This document shows, piece after piece, positions 1-10,614 of a DNA stretch of 64,000 bases. The notes below the pieces were generated by a model. It was not told the origin of the DNA and ran no database searches. It was given only the letters and a program-made list of their open reading frames with translations. The position numbers and the translations under genes are program-made. The stretch is from Halobacillus hunanensis (GTDB lineage Bacteria > Bacillota > Bacilli > Bacillales > Halobacillaceae), in contig NZ_FVZB01000007.1 in assembly GCF_900166655.1 (NCBI RefSeq), positions 248,001-312,000 on the forward strand, in the 5' to 3' direction. The stretch's first letter is position 1; the number at the start of each line of letters is the position of its first letter.

Positions 1-101
1 TTTGTCGATTCACTCGACTTTGTATCTTCAGACTGTTCATTGGAGGAATGGCTGCCACCCCACATGAAGGAATCAAAAGAAGAAGGATTCTCTTTCCTCA
101 T
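1..101 (-). CDS. Partial small protein, unknown (C-terminus outside window)
   Basis: An ATG at 99-101 on the minus strand follows a strong ribosome binding site (AGGGGGAGGTGA, 109-120), and the frame stays open to the window edge. The 33 visible residues begin MRKENPSSFDSFMWGG and continue as a Ser/Glu-rich polar stretch without signal peptide or membrane segment. No family is recognised. It is divergent from fabH, where B. subtilis carries comZ and yjzB; it does not look like ComZ. The ribosome binding site and open frame are seen; that it is a real gene is inference. Confidence 0.5.
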   Translation of the reverse strand, partial: MRKENPSSFDSFMWGGSHSSNEQSEDTKSSEST

Positions 102-188
102 TATTTCATCACCTCCCCCTATATGATATGCGGAAATCATAGGGACTGTAGAAGCGAGGTGCCTAGCAAAACTCCTTTTTACCATAAC

Positions 189-217
189 TTGCAGAATAAA
201 AAGATATGAATTAAAAT
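189..217 (+). promoter_or_regulatory. Sigma-A promoter of fabH-fabF
   Basis: TTGCAG at 189-194 and TAAAAT at 212-217 are separated by 17 bases. The -10 box runs directly into the FapR-type operator, the same arrangement as at fabI. Confidence 0.6.
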
Positions 218-234
218 TAGTACCAAGTCATAAT
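216..234 (+). promoter_or_regulatory. FapR-type operator upstream of fabH-fabF
   Basis: The 19-mer ATTAGTACCAAGTCATAAT matches the FapR half-site ATTAGTACC with a degraded second arm, and overlaps the 3' end of the -10 box. FapR is the malonyl-CoA-responsive repressor of fatty acid and phospholipid genes in Bacillaceae; fabHA-fabF and fabI are classical targets. The match and position are seen; binding is inferred. fapR itself is not in the window. Confidence 0.75.
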
Positions 235-345
235 ATTTGATATAAGGTCTTGTTCAGTGGCAGGTGAAATCAAACAGAGAAGTCACTTGCCAAGATTCGC
301 AAATTGAACAAGAACAAGAAGATTACCTTTTAAGGGGATGAAAAA

Positions 346-1287
346 ATGAATGCTGGAATCATTGGAACTGGCCATTATGTACCAGAAAAGGTACTGACCA
401 ATCATGACATGGAGAAAATTGTGGATACTAGTGATGAATGGATTCGGACACGTACTGGAATAGAAGAAAGAAGAATTGCATCTGATGATATGGACACATC
501 TGATCTGGCGTTTCGTGCCGCAGAGAATGCTCTTAAGGATGCAGATGTGAAAGCCGAAGATTTGGACATGATTTTAGTGGCTACTGTTACACCTGACCAG
601 CCATTTCCATCTGTCTCCAACATGCTTCAGCATCGCTTAGGTGCAACAAAAGCAGCATCTATGGACGTAGCAGCAGCATGCTCAGGTTTTATGTATGGTC
701 TGATCACAGCAAAACAATTTATCGAAAATGGATCCTATGAGAATGTCCTCGTTATTGGAGTTGAAAAACTTTCTAAAATCACGAACTGGGAGGATAGAAA
801 TACGTGTGTTCTTTTCGGTGATGCGGCCGGAGCGGCGGTCGTAGGGCCTGTAAGCGAAGGAAAAGGTATATTATCCTTTGAATTAGGTTCAGACGGCAGT
901 GGAGGACCTCATTTGTATCAAGGTAAAGAAGATGATTTACTGTATATGAATGGAAGAGAAGTTTTCAAATTTGCAGTAAGGCAAATGCCTGAGTCTTCAG
1001 TAAATGTCGTGAAGAAAATCGGCTTAAGTGAACAGGATGTAGACTATCTTATTCCACATCAGGCTAATATTCGCATTATGGAAGCAGCTAGGCAGCGGCT
1101 TGGTGTTCCGGAAGAGAAAATGGCTACAGCTGTGAAAAGATATGGAAATACATCATCAGCTTCGATTCCGTTGGCTTTGTCAGAAGAGGTAAAAGCAGGT
1201 AAAATAAAAGAAAATGATCTTGTCGTACTTGTAGGATTTGGTGGCGGACTTACTTGGGGCGCCGTTGCACTCAGGTGGGGTAAGTAA
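346..1287 (+). CDS. fabH: 3-oxoacyl-ACP synthase III (KAS III)
   Basis: FabH condenses acetyl- or branched-chain acyl-CoA with malonyl-ACP, the first committed condensation of type II fatty acid synthesis in the cytoplasm. The 313-residue protein has the usual length. The catalytic triad is visible: Cys112 in [10 protein letters not shown], His in [10 protein letters not shown] near residue 239 and Asn in YGNTSSAS near residue 269. The start ATG lies after AAGGGGATG, a weak but usable site. It is followed 18 bases later by fabF, so the two form an operon behind the FapR-type operator. In Bacillaceae this enzyme typically prefers branched primers; that preference is family knowledge, not visible here. 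Confidence 0.97.
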   Translation: MNAGIIGTGHYVPEKVLTNHDMEKIVDTSDEWIRTRTGIEERRIASDDMDTSDLAFRAAENALKDADVKAEDLDMILVATVTPDQPFPSVSNMLQHRLGATKAASMDVAAACSGFMYGLITAKQFIENGSYENVLVIGVEKLSKITNWEDRNTCVLFGDAAGAAVVGPVSEGKGILSFELGSDGSGGPHLYQGKEDDLLYMNGREVFKFAVRQMPESSVNVVKKIGLSEQDVDYLIPHQANIRIMEAARQRLGVPEEKMATAVKRYGNTSSASIPLALSEEVKAGKIKENDLVVLVGFGGGLTWGAVALRWGK

Positions 1288-1305
1288 TCAAGGAGGAAGA
1301 TAGTT

Positions 1306-2547
1306 ATGGATAAACGTCGTGTCGTCATTACCGGCATGGGGGCAGTCACGCCTGTCGGTAATTCAGTCGATGAAATGTGGAAAAATATTAAAGCCGGTAA
1401 ATCAGGCGTTGGTGAAATTACCAAAGTAAATAAAGAAGATTATCCTGTCAGTGTAGCTGCTGAATTAAAGGATTTTGACCCATCTTCTTACATTGATCGC
1501 AAAGAAGTACGCCGGATGGACCCATTTGTACAATATGCTATGGTTGCTTCGCAAATGGCTGTCGAGGATGCCGGATTAGAAATTAATGAAGACAATGCGG
1601 CTAGAACGGGTGTATGGATTGGTTCTGGCATTGGCGGTATGAACACGTACGAATCACAGTTTGAAACGTTCCAGAAAAAAGGATATCGTCGTGTCAGCCC
1701 ATTCTTCATTCCGATGATGATTCCAGATATGGCTGCTGGACAAGTTTCAATTGCACTGGGTGCCAAGGGAATTAACTCCTGCACAGTAACAGCTTGTGCC
1801 TCAGGAGCTAATTCAATCGGTGATGCTTTTAAAGTCATCCAGCGTGGAGATGCGGATATTATGGTAACAGGAGGGACTGAAGCTCCTATGAACAAAATGT
1901 CCTTTGCCGGATTCGCTTCTGCCCGTGCACTTTCTTTAAATGAAGACCCAAATACAGCCAGCCGCCCATTTGACCAAAATCGAGATGGTTTCGTTATGGG
2001 AGAAGGTGCAGGGATTTTAATTCTGGAAACACTTGAATCAGCTCAGAAACGTGGAGCAAAAATCTACGGAGAACTGACAGGTTACGGTGCCACAGGGGAT
2101 GCTCATCACATTACAGCTCCTGCACCAGAAGGAGAGGGAGCGACTCGTGCGATGAATCAGGCACTGAATGATGCCAACATCAGCCCTGAAGCAGTGGATT
2201 ATGTGAATGCTCACGGAACTTCAACAGATCTCAATGATAAATTTGAAACGATCGCAGCGAAATCTGTATTTAAAGACCATGCCTACAACTTCTCAATGTC
2301 TTCAACGAAGTCGATGACAGGGCATTTATTGGGAGCTGCCGGAGCAGTGGAATCCATTATTTCACTGTTGGCTATTAATGAAGGAATTATGCCGCCTACC
2401 ATTAATTACGAAACCCCAGATCCTGAATGTGACCTGGATTATGTACCGAATGAAGCGCGAGAGAAAGTGTTAGACATTGTAATGAGCAACTCTCTTGGTT
2501 TCGGAGGTCATAACGCTTCACTTATTTTCCAAAAATATAACGATTAA
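1306..2547 (+). CDS. fabF: 3-oxoacyl-ACP synthase II (KAS II)
   Basis: FabF carries out the elongating condensations of fatty acid synthesis, malonyl-ACP plus acyl-ACP. The 413-residue length is standard. The Cys-His-His active site is present: Cys164 in TACASGANS, His in [12 protein letters not shown] near residue 304 and His in [14 protein letters not shown] near residue 341. The start follows AAGGAGGAAGATAGTT. It is the second gene of the fabH-fabF operon and is closed by a strong bidirectional hairpin just after the stop codon. Confidence 0.97.
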   Translation: MDKRRVVITGMGAVTPVGNSVDEMWKNIKAGKSGVGEITKVNKEDYPVSVAAELKDFDPSSYIDRKEVRRMDPFVQYAMVASQMAVEDAGLEINEDNAARTGVWIGSGIGGMNTYESQFETFQKKGYRRVSPFFIPMMIPDMAAGQVSIALGAKGINSCTVTACASGANSIGDAFKVIQRGDADIMVTGGTEAPMNKMSFAGFASARALSLNEDPNTASRPFDQNRDGFVMGEGAGILILETLESAQKRGAKIYGELTGYGATGDAHHITAPAPEGEGATRAMNQALNDANISPEAVDYVNAHGTSTDLNDKFETIAAKSVFKDHAYNFSMSSTKSMTGHLLGAAGAVESIISLLAINEGIMPPTINYETPDPECDLDYVPNEAREKVLDIVMSNSLGFGGHNASLIFQKYND

Positions 2548-2553
2548 TGAAAG

Positions 2554-2590
2554 AAAAATCCCAATGTCCATGTGACATTGGGATTTTTTA
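2554..2590. terminator. Bidirectional terminator between fabF and the LCP gene
   Basis: AAAATCCCAATGTCC, a short loop and GACATTGGGATTTTTT form a perfect hairpin with a T run on the plus strand and an A run (T run on the minus strand) on the other side. It can serve both convergent genes. Confidence 0.85.
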
Positions 2591-2628
2591 TACCGCTGTG
2601 TTTGTAAAACGCAAATTCTCTTTTTTTT

Positions 2629-3612
2629 TTATTCGAGAAACTCTTGAATGGTTTGAGCTGTTTCTTGCTCATCATGTGCGAGTACTAGTCCAACTGGGAA
2701 AGGCTTGCGCTGGTTCCACACATTGTCATCCGTCGGAACAGATAAGGTTTCAATATCTTTAGGTGGATTCAGGATAAAATCTTTTCCAAGTGACAGAATC
2801 TTAGACGTTCCCATGTTTGTATCCACATACGGCTGAATCGTGCCGATCAAACGAGGTGCTTTTAATACACCACTAAATGATAAAAGTTCATCTTTTAATA
2901 GTTTAATAACCTTTTGCTGTCGTTCAACACGGGCAAAGTCTCCTCTGGCATCTCCGCGGTAGCGAGCATACCCAAGCAGCTCATCCCCATTTAATCGCTG
3001 AGTACCTGCTTTAAGATCGATGTTTGTGTCTTTCCCGCCGTTGTAGTGCATATCCTTTTCAATATCAACTTTTACACCATTCGGAGCTAGTGTATCTACA
3101 ATGTGTGTAAAACCGTCGAAATCAATGATCGCGTAATATTCAGGTTTTACCCCAAAGTTCTCTACAATCGTTTTCCGAAGTAATTCGGGTCCGCCAAATG
3201 CAAAGGCAGCATTAATTTTATTATATCCATGACCAGGAATATTCACGTAGGTATCCCTCATGATCGAAACAAGTCTAGCTGTTTCATTCTCAGGATCATA
3301 TTGGGCAATCATAATTGTATCTGACCTCGGTGTTTCACTGCCTCGCTGGTCAACACCCAGCAACAGGACATTGGTGACACCATCATGATTGTCAACGCCT
3401 TCGAAGGCTTCTTTATATTTACTAGACATTTCTTCTAGTTGAACTTCTCCATTTTGACCGGATACTTTTCCAAGGGAGTCCTGTTTTCCCATCATATATT
3501 CATAACCTGCATAACCTATAGATGTAATAAAAATTAGGAGTAATGCAGCTACGAACACCCTTCTCTTACGAAGACGCCGTTTCCGTCTGCGCGTAGAGCG
3601 TTTAGCTGTCAT
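2629..3612 (-). CDS. LytR-CpsA-Psr family cell wall glycopolymer transferase
   Basis: LCP proteins transfer teichoic acids or other undecaprenyl-linked glycopolymers to peptidoglycan outside the membrane. The 327-residue protein starts with a very basic cytoplasmic tail (RSTRRRKRRLRKRR), one membrane anchor at about residues 19-41, then the LCP domain with GVDQRGSETPRSDTIMI, the conserved DTYV, the GYNKINAAFAFGG segment and RYRGDARGDFARVERQQ. These Asp/Arg residues bind the polyprenyl pyrophosphate lipid. The start is preceded by AAAGGATGATT. It is a single gene convergent with fabF. Which of the several Bacillus LCP paralogues it corresponds to cannot be told. Confidence 0.92.
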   Translation of the reverse strand: MTAKRSTRRRKRRLRKRRVFVAALLLIFITSIGYAGYEYMMGKQDSLGKVSGQNGEVQLEEMSSKYKEAFEGVDNHDGVTNVLLLGVDQRGSETPRSDTIMIAQYDPENETARLVSIMRDTYVNIPGHGYNKINAAFAFGGPELLRKTIVENFGVKPEYYAIIDFDGFTHIVDTLAPNGVKVDIEKDMHYNGGKDTNIDLKAGTQRLNGDELLGYARYRGDARGDFARVERQQKVIKLLKDELLSFSGVLKAPRLIGTIQPYVDTNMGTSKILSLGKDFILNPPKDIETLSVPTDDNVWNQRKPFPVGLVLAHDEQETAQTIQEFLE

Positions 3613-3774
3613 ACATAATCATCCTTTCTATCTGGAAGCTCCTCTATTAAATTTACCTGTAATTTCGATTGAAGTAAAGAGGAATTATGTATGAAATGCT
3701 CGATTATTGGAAGGCATGTCCATCTGCTATCTTTCATACTATAAACAAAGGAAACAAGATCGGGAGGACAAGCA

Positions 3775-3987
3775 ATGGGACGGTGGTTATTATTTCTAAC
3801 TGGATTTGGCTTTTCAGTGGCGGGCGGAACCGTGACGATCACCTATTTAAACCTGATTCCTGCGGGTTTAAATTGGGTCGAATTCTTATTGTTTATCAGG
3901 GCCCGGCCAGAGTGTTATCTGTTCCCTCTGGGAATATTGTTAATATCCCTTGCACTCTTATTGATGAGTGATTCCTTTACTAAATAA
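3775..3987 (+). CDS. Small membrane protein, two predicted helices
   Basis: A 70-residue protein with a ribosome binding site GGGAGGACAAGC just before ATG. Hydrophobic segments lie at about residues 4-26 and 47-65, joined by a short loop with RARPECY, which is the pattern of a two-helix integral membrane protein. It sits alone between the divergent LCP gene and yjbA. No named family is recognised; the ribosome binding site and membrane pattern support a real gene. Confidence 0.6.
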   Translation: MGRWLLFLTGFGFSVAGGTVTITYLNLIPAGLNWVEFLLFIRARPECYLFPLGILLISLALLLMSDSFTK

Positions 3988-4065
3988 TGGTTTGAGAGAA
4001 TAAAAAAGCCAGTATTGGTCATAATGTAACCTAAAGAGATCACTGTAAGAAAGTGAGGGTGCACG

Positions 4066-4827
4066 ATGCTATATATGCACGATTTATGGGTTAACTGGTT
4101 TGAAGGAGAAGAGAATGGTTACAATGTTTGCCGGTTTCACGAGTGGCGCAAGGAGGATGGAATTGAAATTGTTGACCAAATTCCGCTGCTGCTCGTAGAG
4201 GATCAGCTTTATGAAAGTATTGAGAATGATCTGCAGGACTTACCCATGTCACTTCTGCAAGATGTACAAAAAAGAACGTATATGAAGAAAAATCAAGAAC
4301 GGCATACCATTGAATATGCTGCCGTTGTGACGAATGGGCACGATGTCATTGTATTTGATACCTTGGGTTACACACTTCCTGTTAAAAAAAGCAGGTTAAT
4401 TCCGAGACAAGAACGACTGGTTTTTGAAATGGTCCAAGGCAAGAAGCCAGCTACTTACAAAATGGAAGAGCAATTCACCAAAGAATATCATATCCTTTCA
4501 TTAGAGCCAGAAAAAATGTCAGGCTTAACCAGACGTGAACGACAGTTGAAGCAATTGTTAATGATGGCCCTTGATCAATTAAAGCATTCTGATTATCCTG
4601 AAGAAATTCGTTACTGGTTAACAGAATGGAACCCTGTTGAGTATCAGTCGATCAAAGAATTAACAACTGATGAGGCTTGGGAACGTTTGTATCACGGCAC
4701 ATCACATGGCTGGACTATACATCACGAAGAACTCTGCGGGAAACTTGTTAAAGGGCAGCCTTTCTTTGAAACCATTTGGCAAGGAGAATATCAAAAAGCT
4801 GAGAAGCACATAAAAAGCCAGAATTGA
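4066..4827 (+). CDS. yjbA: YjbA family protein (UPF0736)
   Basis: The 253-residue protein matches Bacillus YjbA at its start (MLYMHDLWVNWFEGEENGY) and through its length; YjbA has no established biochemical function. No signal peptide or membrane segment is seen and the protein is soluble and acidic. The start follows GTGAGGGTGC. It lies directly before the convergent trpS, as in B. subtilis, and shares a bidirectional terminator with it. Family assignment is recognition of the conserved N-terminus and synteny. Confidence 0.88.
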   Translation: MLYMHDLWVNWFEGEENGYNVCRFHEWRKEDGIEIVDQIPLLLVEDQLYESIENDLQDLPMSLLQDVQKRTYMKKNQERHTIEYAAVVTNGHDVIVFDTLGYTLPVKKSRLIPRQERLVFEMVQGKKPATYKMEEQFTKEYHILSLEPEKMSGLTRRERQLKQLLMMALDQLKHSDYPEEIRYWLTEWNPVEYQSIKELTTDEAWERLYHGTSHGWTIHHEELCGKLVKGQPFFETIWQGEYQKAEKHIKSQN

Positions 4828-4856
4828 GTGTTTAGCTCAATTCTGGCTTTATTTTT
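4812..4856. terminator. Terminator after yjbA
   Basis: AAAAAGCCAGAATTGAG and CTCAATTCTGGCTTT pair as a long hairpin spanning the yjbA stop codon, followed by T-rich sequence on the plus strand and by a T run on the minus strand side. Confidence 0.8.
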
Positions 4857-4909
4857 GCTTGAAAAAGTGCTTCGTGTAGAACCCGATGACTCCCAATACA
4901 AGAAATCTG

Positions 4910-6207
<1,298 letters not shown>

Positions 6208-6213
6208 TTAAAA

Positions 6214-6242
6214 ATTATAGAAGAGTTCGATCTCGTTTGCAA
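6214..6242 (-). promoter_or_regulatory. Sigma-A promoter of trpS
   Basis: On the minus strand TTGCAA (6237-6242) and TATAAT (6214-6219) are spaced by exactly 17 bases, just upstream of the T-box leader. Confidence 0.75.
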
Positions 6243-6254
6243 GCCCAGGTTGAA

Positions 6255-6623
6255 TTACCTATAGTACACCACCAATAATATGATGGAAAGTATTGCTAAT
6301 ATGGCCCCCTGAAATAAGAAGAAACCAGGTAAGGAGCGGTGAATGGTTTCAGAGGGAAGAGGACGATCTTTCCAGTCATCAAGATAATCTTTATTTCGGG
6401 ACATTTGACTGATAAATCGGCGCATACCGAATGTTATCCCATTGAATAACCCTCCACGTACTACCCACAGAATCAACCCTGTAAATAAATAAAAACAGGT
6501 GAAATAAAATAAAAAGTTTATAAAATGATGAAGATTAGTAGCTGGGGCCCAGATCAAAAAAAAGATCGTACATAAGAACAAGTTTAAAAACACACTCGTC
6601 CATTTGCTGCGAACGATGCTCAT
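6255..6623 (-). CDS. DUF3899 domain membrane protein
   Basis: A 122-residue protein with three predicted membrane helices (about residues 10-27, 36-57 and 100-120) and a basic loop between helices 2 and 3 (MRRFISQMSRNKDYLDDWKDRP). This matches the short DUF3899 family of Bacillales, which has no known function. The start follows AAAGGCGG. It lies upstream of the trpS promoter in the same direction and divergent from oppA. Confidence 0.75.
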   Translation of the reverse strand: MSIVRSKWTSVFLNLFLCTIFFLIWAPATNLHHFINFLFYFTCFYLFTGLILWVVRGGLFNGITFGMRRFISQMSRNKDYLDDWKDRPLPSETIHRSLPGFFLFQGAILAILSIILLVVYYR

Positions 6624-6728
6624 GAAGTATTCCGCCTTTCTAAAAACTCCTCCACATTATAGCATGTTTTAACATTTATGTTTCTATGAAAAATTTAGTT
6701 TATTTTCTCAATTTTTTTAAATTAGAAG

Positions 6729-6757
6729 ATGCAAAATAATTTGATTAATTGTATAAT
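6729..6757 (+). promoter_or_regulatory. Promoter of the first oppA
   Basis: ATGCAA (6729-6734) and TATAAT (6752-6757) are 17 bases apart. The same ATGCAAAATA and TTGTATAAT words recur at the same spacing before the second oppA, which supports both as promoter elements. Confidence 0.65.
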
Positions 6758-6810
6758 ACGCAACGTGTATATTTTACACATAATTTTACTTCACAGGAGG
6801 TCATTTCCAC

Positions 6811-8478
6811 ATGAAAAACACAAAATGGCTATTGCTGGCCTTAGGTCTTGCAATCAGCCTGCTGCTTGGCGCCTGTTCGGGTGGATCATCAGAAACAGGA
6901 GCATCTGACAGCGGGGATGAGCAACAATCATCTTCTGAAAGCGAACAAGTACTTAATTTGATTGAAACAGCCGAGATTCCTTCTATGGACTCATCATTAA
7001 CTATTGATGCACTGGCTTCGCAATGGCTGGGCTCAACGAAAGATGGACTGTATCGGCTCGGTCCAGATGGTAAACCAGAGCCTGGGATCGCGAAAAGCCA
7101 TGAGGTAAGCGAAGATGGTTTAACGTGGACATTCGATCTGCGTGAAAATGCGACTTGGTCTAATGGAGATCCTGTAACGGCTCATGATTTCGTATTTGCG
7201 TGGCAGCGTGCGGTTGACCCGGATACAGGTTCTGAATACGGCCCTTATATGATGGGTGGCGTTATTAAAAATGCCACAGCCGTTTCAAAGGGAGAGATCC
7301 CGGTTGATGAGCTGGGTGTAAAAGCAGTAGATGATTATACATTTGAAGTAACGTTAGAGAAGCCGACGCCATACTTCGAATCTATGACCACTTTCGGTAC
7401 ATTTCTGCCGATGAATGAAGAGTTCGTGAAAGAACAAGGGGACAACTATGCCATGGAAGCAGATGCCTTACTCTCCAACGGACCATTCATTATGACAGAG
7501 TGGAGCCACGGAGAAGGCTGGACAGTTGAAAAGAACGAAGATTACTGGGATGCAGACAAAGTTAAATTGCAGCAGATTAATGTGAGTGTTGTAAAAGAAA
7601 CTTCTGCTGCTGTTAATCTTTATGAAACTGGAAAAGTAGATCGTGTCAATCTTTCCTCAGAATTCGTTGATGAATACCGCTCTTCGAAAGAATTTCAAGT
7701 CGAAAAAGAGCCTTCAACTTTTTTCCTGAAAATGAATCAGGAAAATAAAATACTCGCCAATAAAAATGCCCGCAAAGCCATTCAAATGGTCATTAACCGC
7801 CAGGCTATGGTGGACGTTATTTTAAATAATGGCTCCGTTCCAATAGGTGGAATTGTGCCAGGAGATTTTGTTAAACACCCGGAAACAGGGAAAGATTTCA
7901 GAGAGATTAATGGATCTCTTATTGAAACAAACGTAGAAAAAGCTCAAGAACTCTGGGCAAAAGCAAAAGAAGAATTAGGTATTGAAACAGCTGAATTACG
8001 ATATCTTGGCGGCGATACAGAAGTAGCCCAGAACCTTGATGCTTATATTAAAGACCAGCTTGAACAGCTCGAAGGATTAAGCATTAAAGTAGAAAGCGTG
8101 CCGTTCCAGGTGCGGCTGGAACGAGACAAGAGTATGGATTACGATCTAGAGAATTATGGCTGGGGTCCTGACTATATTGATCCGAATACTTTCTTGAACA
8201 TTTGGGTGACAGACCAAGCCAACAATAAAACGGGTTATTCAAGTGAAAAATATGATAGTTTAATTGAAAAAGCAGCGACAGAGCTTGCTTTGAAGCCGGA
8301 AAAACGCTTTGAAGCCTTTCTGAAAGCTGAACAATTATTAATTAAAGAGGATGCAGTCCTTGCGCCGCTTTATCAGCGTGCAAGAGCACAGCTTGTAAAA
8401 CCATATGTGAAAAATGTCACCGCTAATCCGATGGGGCCAGACTACACTTACAAATATGCTTATATTGAAGGCAAATAG
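6811..8478 (+). CDS. oppA: Oligopeptide-binding lipoprotein OppA, copy 1
   Basis: Extracytoplasmic solute-binding protein of the oligopeptide ABC transporter, family 5. The 555 residues begin with a lipoprotein signal whose lipobox is LLGAC (Cys about residue 22), followed by a Ser/Gly/Asp/Glu linker. The SBP domain is visible, with the EPGIAKSHEVSEDGLTWTF segment and the C-terminal APLYQRARAQLVKPYV. The ribosome binding site is ACAGGAGGTC. The next gene is a close paralogue of similar length, so this is a tandem duplication. A hairpin with GGAGAGT/ACTCTCC follows at 8485-8518, and a separate promoter precedes copy 2. Confidence 0.93.
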   Translation: MKNTKWLLLALGLAISLLLGACSGGSSETGASDSGDEQQSSSESEQVLNLIETAEIPSMDSSLTIDALASQWLGSTKDGLYRLGPDGKPEPGIAKSHEVSEDGLTWTFDLRENATWSNGDPVTAHDFVFAWQRAVDPDTGSEYGPYMMGGVIKNATAVSKGEIPVDELGVKAVDDYTFEVTLEKPTPYFESMTTFGTFLPMNEEFVKEQGDNYAMEADALLSNGPFIMTEWSHGEGWTVEKNEDYWDADKVKLQQINVSVVKETSAAVNLYETGKVDRVNLSSEFVDEYRSSKEFQVEKEPSTFFLKMNQENKILANKNARKAIQMVINRQAMVDVILNNGSVPIGGIVPGDFVKHPETGKDFREINGSLIETNVEKAQELWAKAKEELGIETAELRYLGGDTEVAQNLDAYIKDQLEQLEGLSIKVESVPFQVRLERDKSMDYDLENYGWGPDYIDPNTFLNIWVTDQANNKTGYSSEKYDSLIEKAATELALKPEKRFEAFLKAEQLLIKEDAVLAPLYQRARAQLVKPYVKNVTANPMGPDYTYKYAYIEGK

Positions 8479-8484
8479 GTTTAC

Positions 8485-8521
8485 GGGAGAGTGTTGGCCA
8501 GTGTGCCAGTACTCTCCTTTT
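8485..8521 (+). terminator. Weak terminator after oppA copy 1
   Basis: GGAGAGTGTTGGCC and a partly complementary GCCAGTACTCTCC form an imperfect hairpin followed by TTTTACTTTTT. Confidence 0.55.
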
Positions 8522-8680
8522 ACTTTTTATTGCTTTTATCTAATAAAGTAGTCCGAAACTCTCCTAAACTTTTAATAGTTAAATTGATTTTCTGTAAAAT
8601 AAACTAGGTAATTAGTCATGTTTTGTGTTACCTAAACGTAATAATAGCAGGCGTTCTGCAATTTTTTTAAAAAAAAGGTA

Positions 8681-8709
8681 ATGCAAAATAGTTAGAAAAC
8701 TTGTATAAT
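8681..8709 (+). promoter_or_regulatory. Promoter of the second oppA
   Basis: ATGCAA (8681-8686) and TATAAT (8704-8709), 17 bases apart, repeat the promoter of the first copy, so the duplicated unit included its own control region. Confidence 0.65.
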
Positions 8710-8771
8710 TCGTAATGTGGACAAAACGCCACATCAAAATTCATATTTATTTAGGGGAGGTCATTTTCTAC

Positions 8772-10454
8772 ATGAAAAAGACAAATTGGTTATTGCTAGC
8801 ACTAGCATTAGTGTTGAGCATGTTCCTCGCTGCTTGTTCAGGAGGCGGAGATTCAGAAACTGGATCTGATGGCGGCTCTGACAGCGGTAGTGATGGAGAA
8901 AGTGCATCTGGAGAAAGCGAACAGGTACTTAACCTTTCGGAATCAGCAGAAATTCCGACAATGGATTCATCTTTAGCAACTGATGCTGTGGCATTCCAAT
9001 GGTTAGGTTCTACGAAAGATGGTCTTTACCGTTTAGGTAAAAACGGCGAACCTGAACCAGGAATTGCGAAAAGTCATGAAGTAAGTGAAGACGGTCTTAC
9101 TTGGACGTTCACACTTCGTGAAGATGCAGTTTGGTCTAACGGTGATCCTGTAACAGCACATGACTTCGTGTTTGCATGGCAGCGTGCCGTTAATCCGGAT
9201 ACAGGTTCTGAGTATGGTCCATACATGCTGGGCGGAGTAGTTAAGAATGCTTCAGCTATTGCAGCTGATGAAATGCCTGTAGAAGAATTAGGAGTTAAGG
9301 CTGTAGATGATTATACATTTGAAGTAACTCTAGAGAAACCAGTTCCATACTTTGAGTCTATGACTACGTTCGGTACGTTCTTGCCGATGAATGAAGAGTT
9401 CGTAAAAGAACAAGGTGAAAACTATGCGATGGAAGCTGATACAGTGCTTTCCAACGGTCCTTTCGTTATGACGGAATGGAACCATGGAGAAGGCTGGACG
9501 CTTAAAAAGAACGAAGACTACTGGGATGCTGATGCAGTTAAACTTCAGCAAATCAATGTCAGTGTTGTAAAGGAAACATCCTCAGCGGTTAACCTTTATC
9601 AAACAGGTAAGATTGATCGTACAACACTAACAGCAGAATTCGTTGATGAATATCGTTCTTCTGATGAGTTCCGCATTGAAGAAGAGCCTACATTATTCTA
9701 CCTTAAGATGAACCAGGAAAATGAAATTTTGTCTAACGTAAATGCACGTAAAGCGATTCAAATGGTTATCAACCGTCAAGCGATGGTAGACGTTATTCTT
9801 AATAACGGTTCTATTCCAGCAGTAGGGGATATTCCTAAGAACTTTGTTAAACACCCTGAAACTGGTGAAGACTTCCGTGAAATTAACGGCCCGCTTGTAG
9901 AGTACAACTTAGAGAAAGCTAAAGAACTATGGGCTAAAGCTAAAGAAGAGCTGGGCATCGAAACAGCTGAACTTAGCTACCTTGGTGGAGACACTGAAAC
10001 AGCTCAAAACCTTGACGCTTACATTAAAGACCAGTTAGAGCAGCTTGAAGGTCTTACTATTAAAGTTGAAAGTGTACCTTTCCAAATCCGCTTAGAGCGT
10101 GATGCGAATATGAACTACGAGTTACAAAACTCTGGATGGGGTCCTGACTACATTGACCCGAACACTTTCTTGAACATGTGGGTAACAGATGGTGGAAACA
10201 ACAAGACTGGATATTCCAGCGAAGAGTATGATGCTTTAATCGAGAAAGCAAATACTGAGTTAGCAATGGAGCCAGTAAAACGTTTCGAAACATTCCTTAA
10301 AGCTGAGAAAATGCTGATTCAAGAAGATGCAGTTCTTGCACCTCTTTATCAGCGGGCACTGGCACAGCTTTGGAAGCCATATGTGAAGAACGTATTTGTT
10401 CAGCCAATGGGACCTGATTACACTTACAAGTATGCTTATATTGAGGGTAAATAG
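8772..10454 (+). CDS. oppA: Oligopeptide-binding lipoprotein OppA, copy 2
   Basis: Paralogue of the preceding gene, collinear along its length. The start chosen is ATG 8772 (MKKTNWLLLALALVLSMFL), preceded by AGGGGAGGTC; an in-frame GTG further upstream lacks a site. The 560 residues have a lipobox LAAC with a Gly/Ser/Asp-rich linker longer than in copy 1, which lifts the domain off the membrane. Compared with copy 1 it uses more CTT, GGT, CGT and GCT codons, a pattern of high expression in Bacillus. This suggests copy 2 is the major binding protein. It is separated from oppB by a hairpin that may lower readthrough. Confidence 0.93.
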   Translation: MKKTNWLLLALALVLSMFLAACSGGGDSETGSDGGSDSGSDGESASGESEQVLNLSESAEIPTMDSSLATDAVAFQWLGSTKDGLYRLGKNGEPEPGIAKSHEVSEDGLTWTFTLREDAVWSNGDPVTAHDFVFAWQRAVNPDTGSEYGPYMLGGVVKNASAIAADEMPVEELGVKAVDDYTFEVTLEKPVPYFESMTTFGTFLPMNEEFVKEQGENYAMEADTVLSNGPFVMTEWNHGEGWTLKKNEDYWDADAVKLQQINVSVVKETSSAVNLYQTGKIDRTTLTAEFVDEYRSSDEFRIEEEPTLFYLKMNQENEILSNVNARKAIQMVINRQAMVDVILNNGSIPAVGDIPKNFVKHPETGEDFREINGPLVEYNLEKAKELWAKAKEELGIETAELSYLGGDTETAQNLDAYIKDQLEQLEGLTIKVESVPFQIRLERDANMNYELQNSGWGPDYIDPNTFLNMWVTDGGNNKTGYSSEEYDALIEKANTELAMEPVKRFETFLKAEKMLIQEDAVLAPLYQRALAQLWKPYVKNVFVQPMGPDYTYKYAYIEGK

Positions 10455-10484
10455 AGTTAACCACATATAGGCTGGCTAATAGGG

Positions 10485-10527
10485 AGAGAGTATGTGTCCA
10501 AAAAAGTTGGCATATGCTCTCTTTTTC
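10485..10527 (+). terminator. Attenuating hairpin between oppA copy 2 and oppB
   Basis: AGAGAGTATGTGT and GCATATGCTCTCT pair (with G-U pairs) and are followed by TTTTT. Partial termination here would give more binding protein than membrane components, as is common in opp operons; that effect is inferred. Confidence 0.6.
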
Positions 10528-10614
10528 CCTGTAAAGGAAATATTCTAATAATAGACAAATTTCAGTCAATTTCGACAAAGGTAATAAAGGGGTTATTTTT
10601 TAGGAGGTGTTCAT

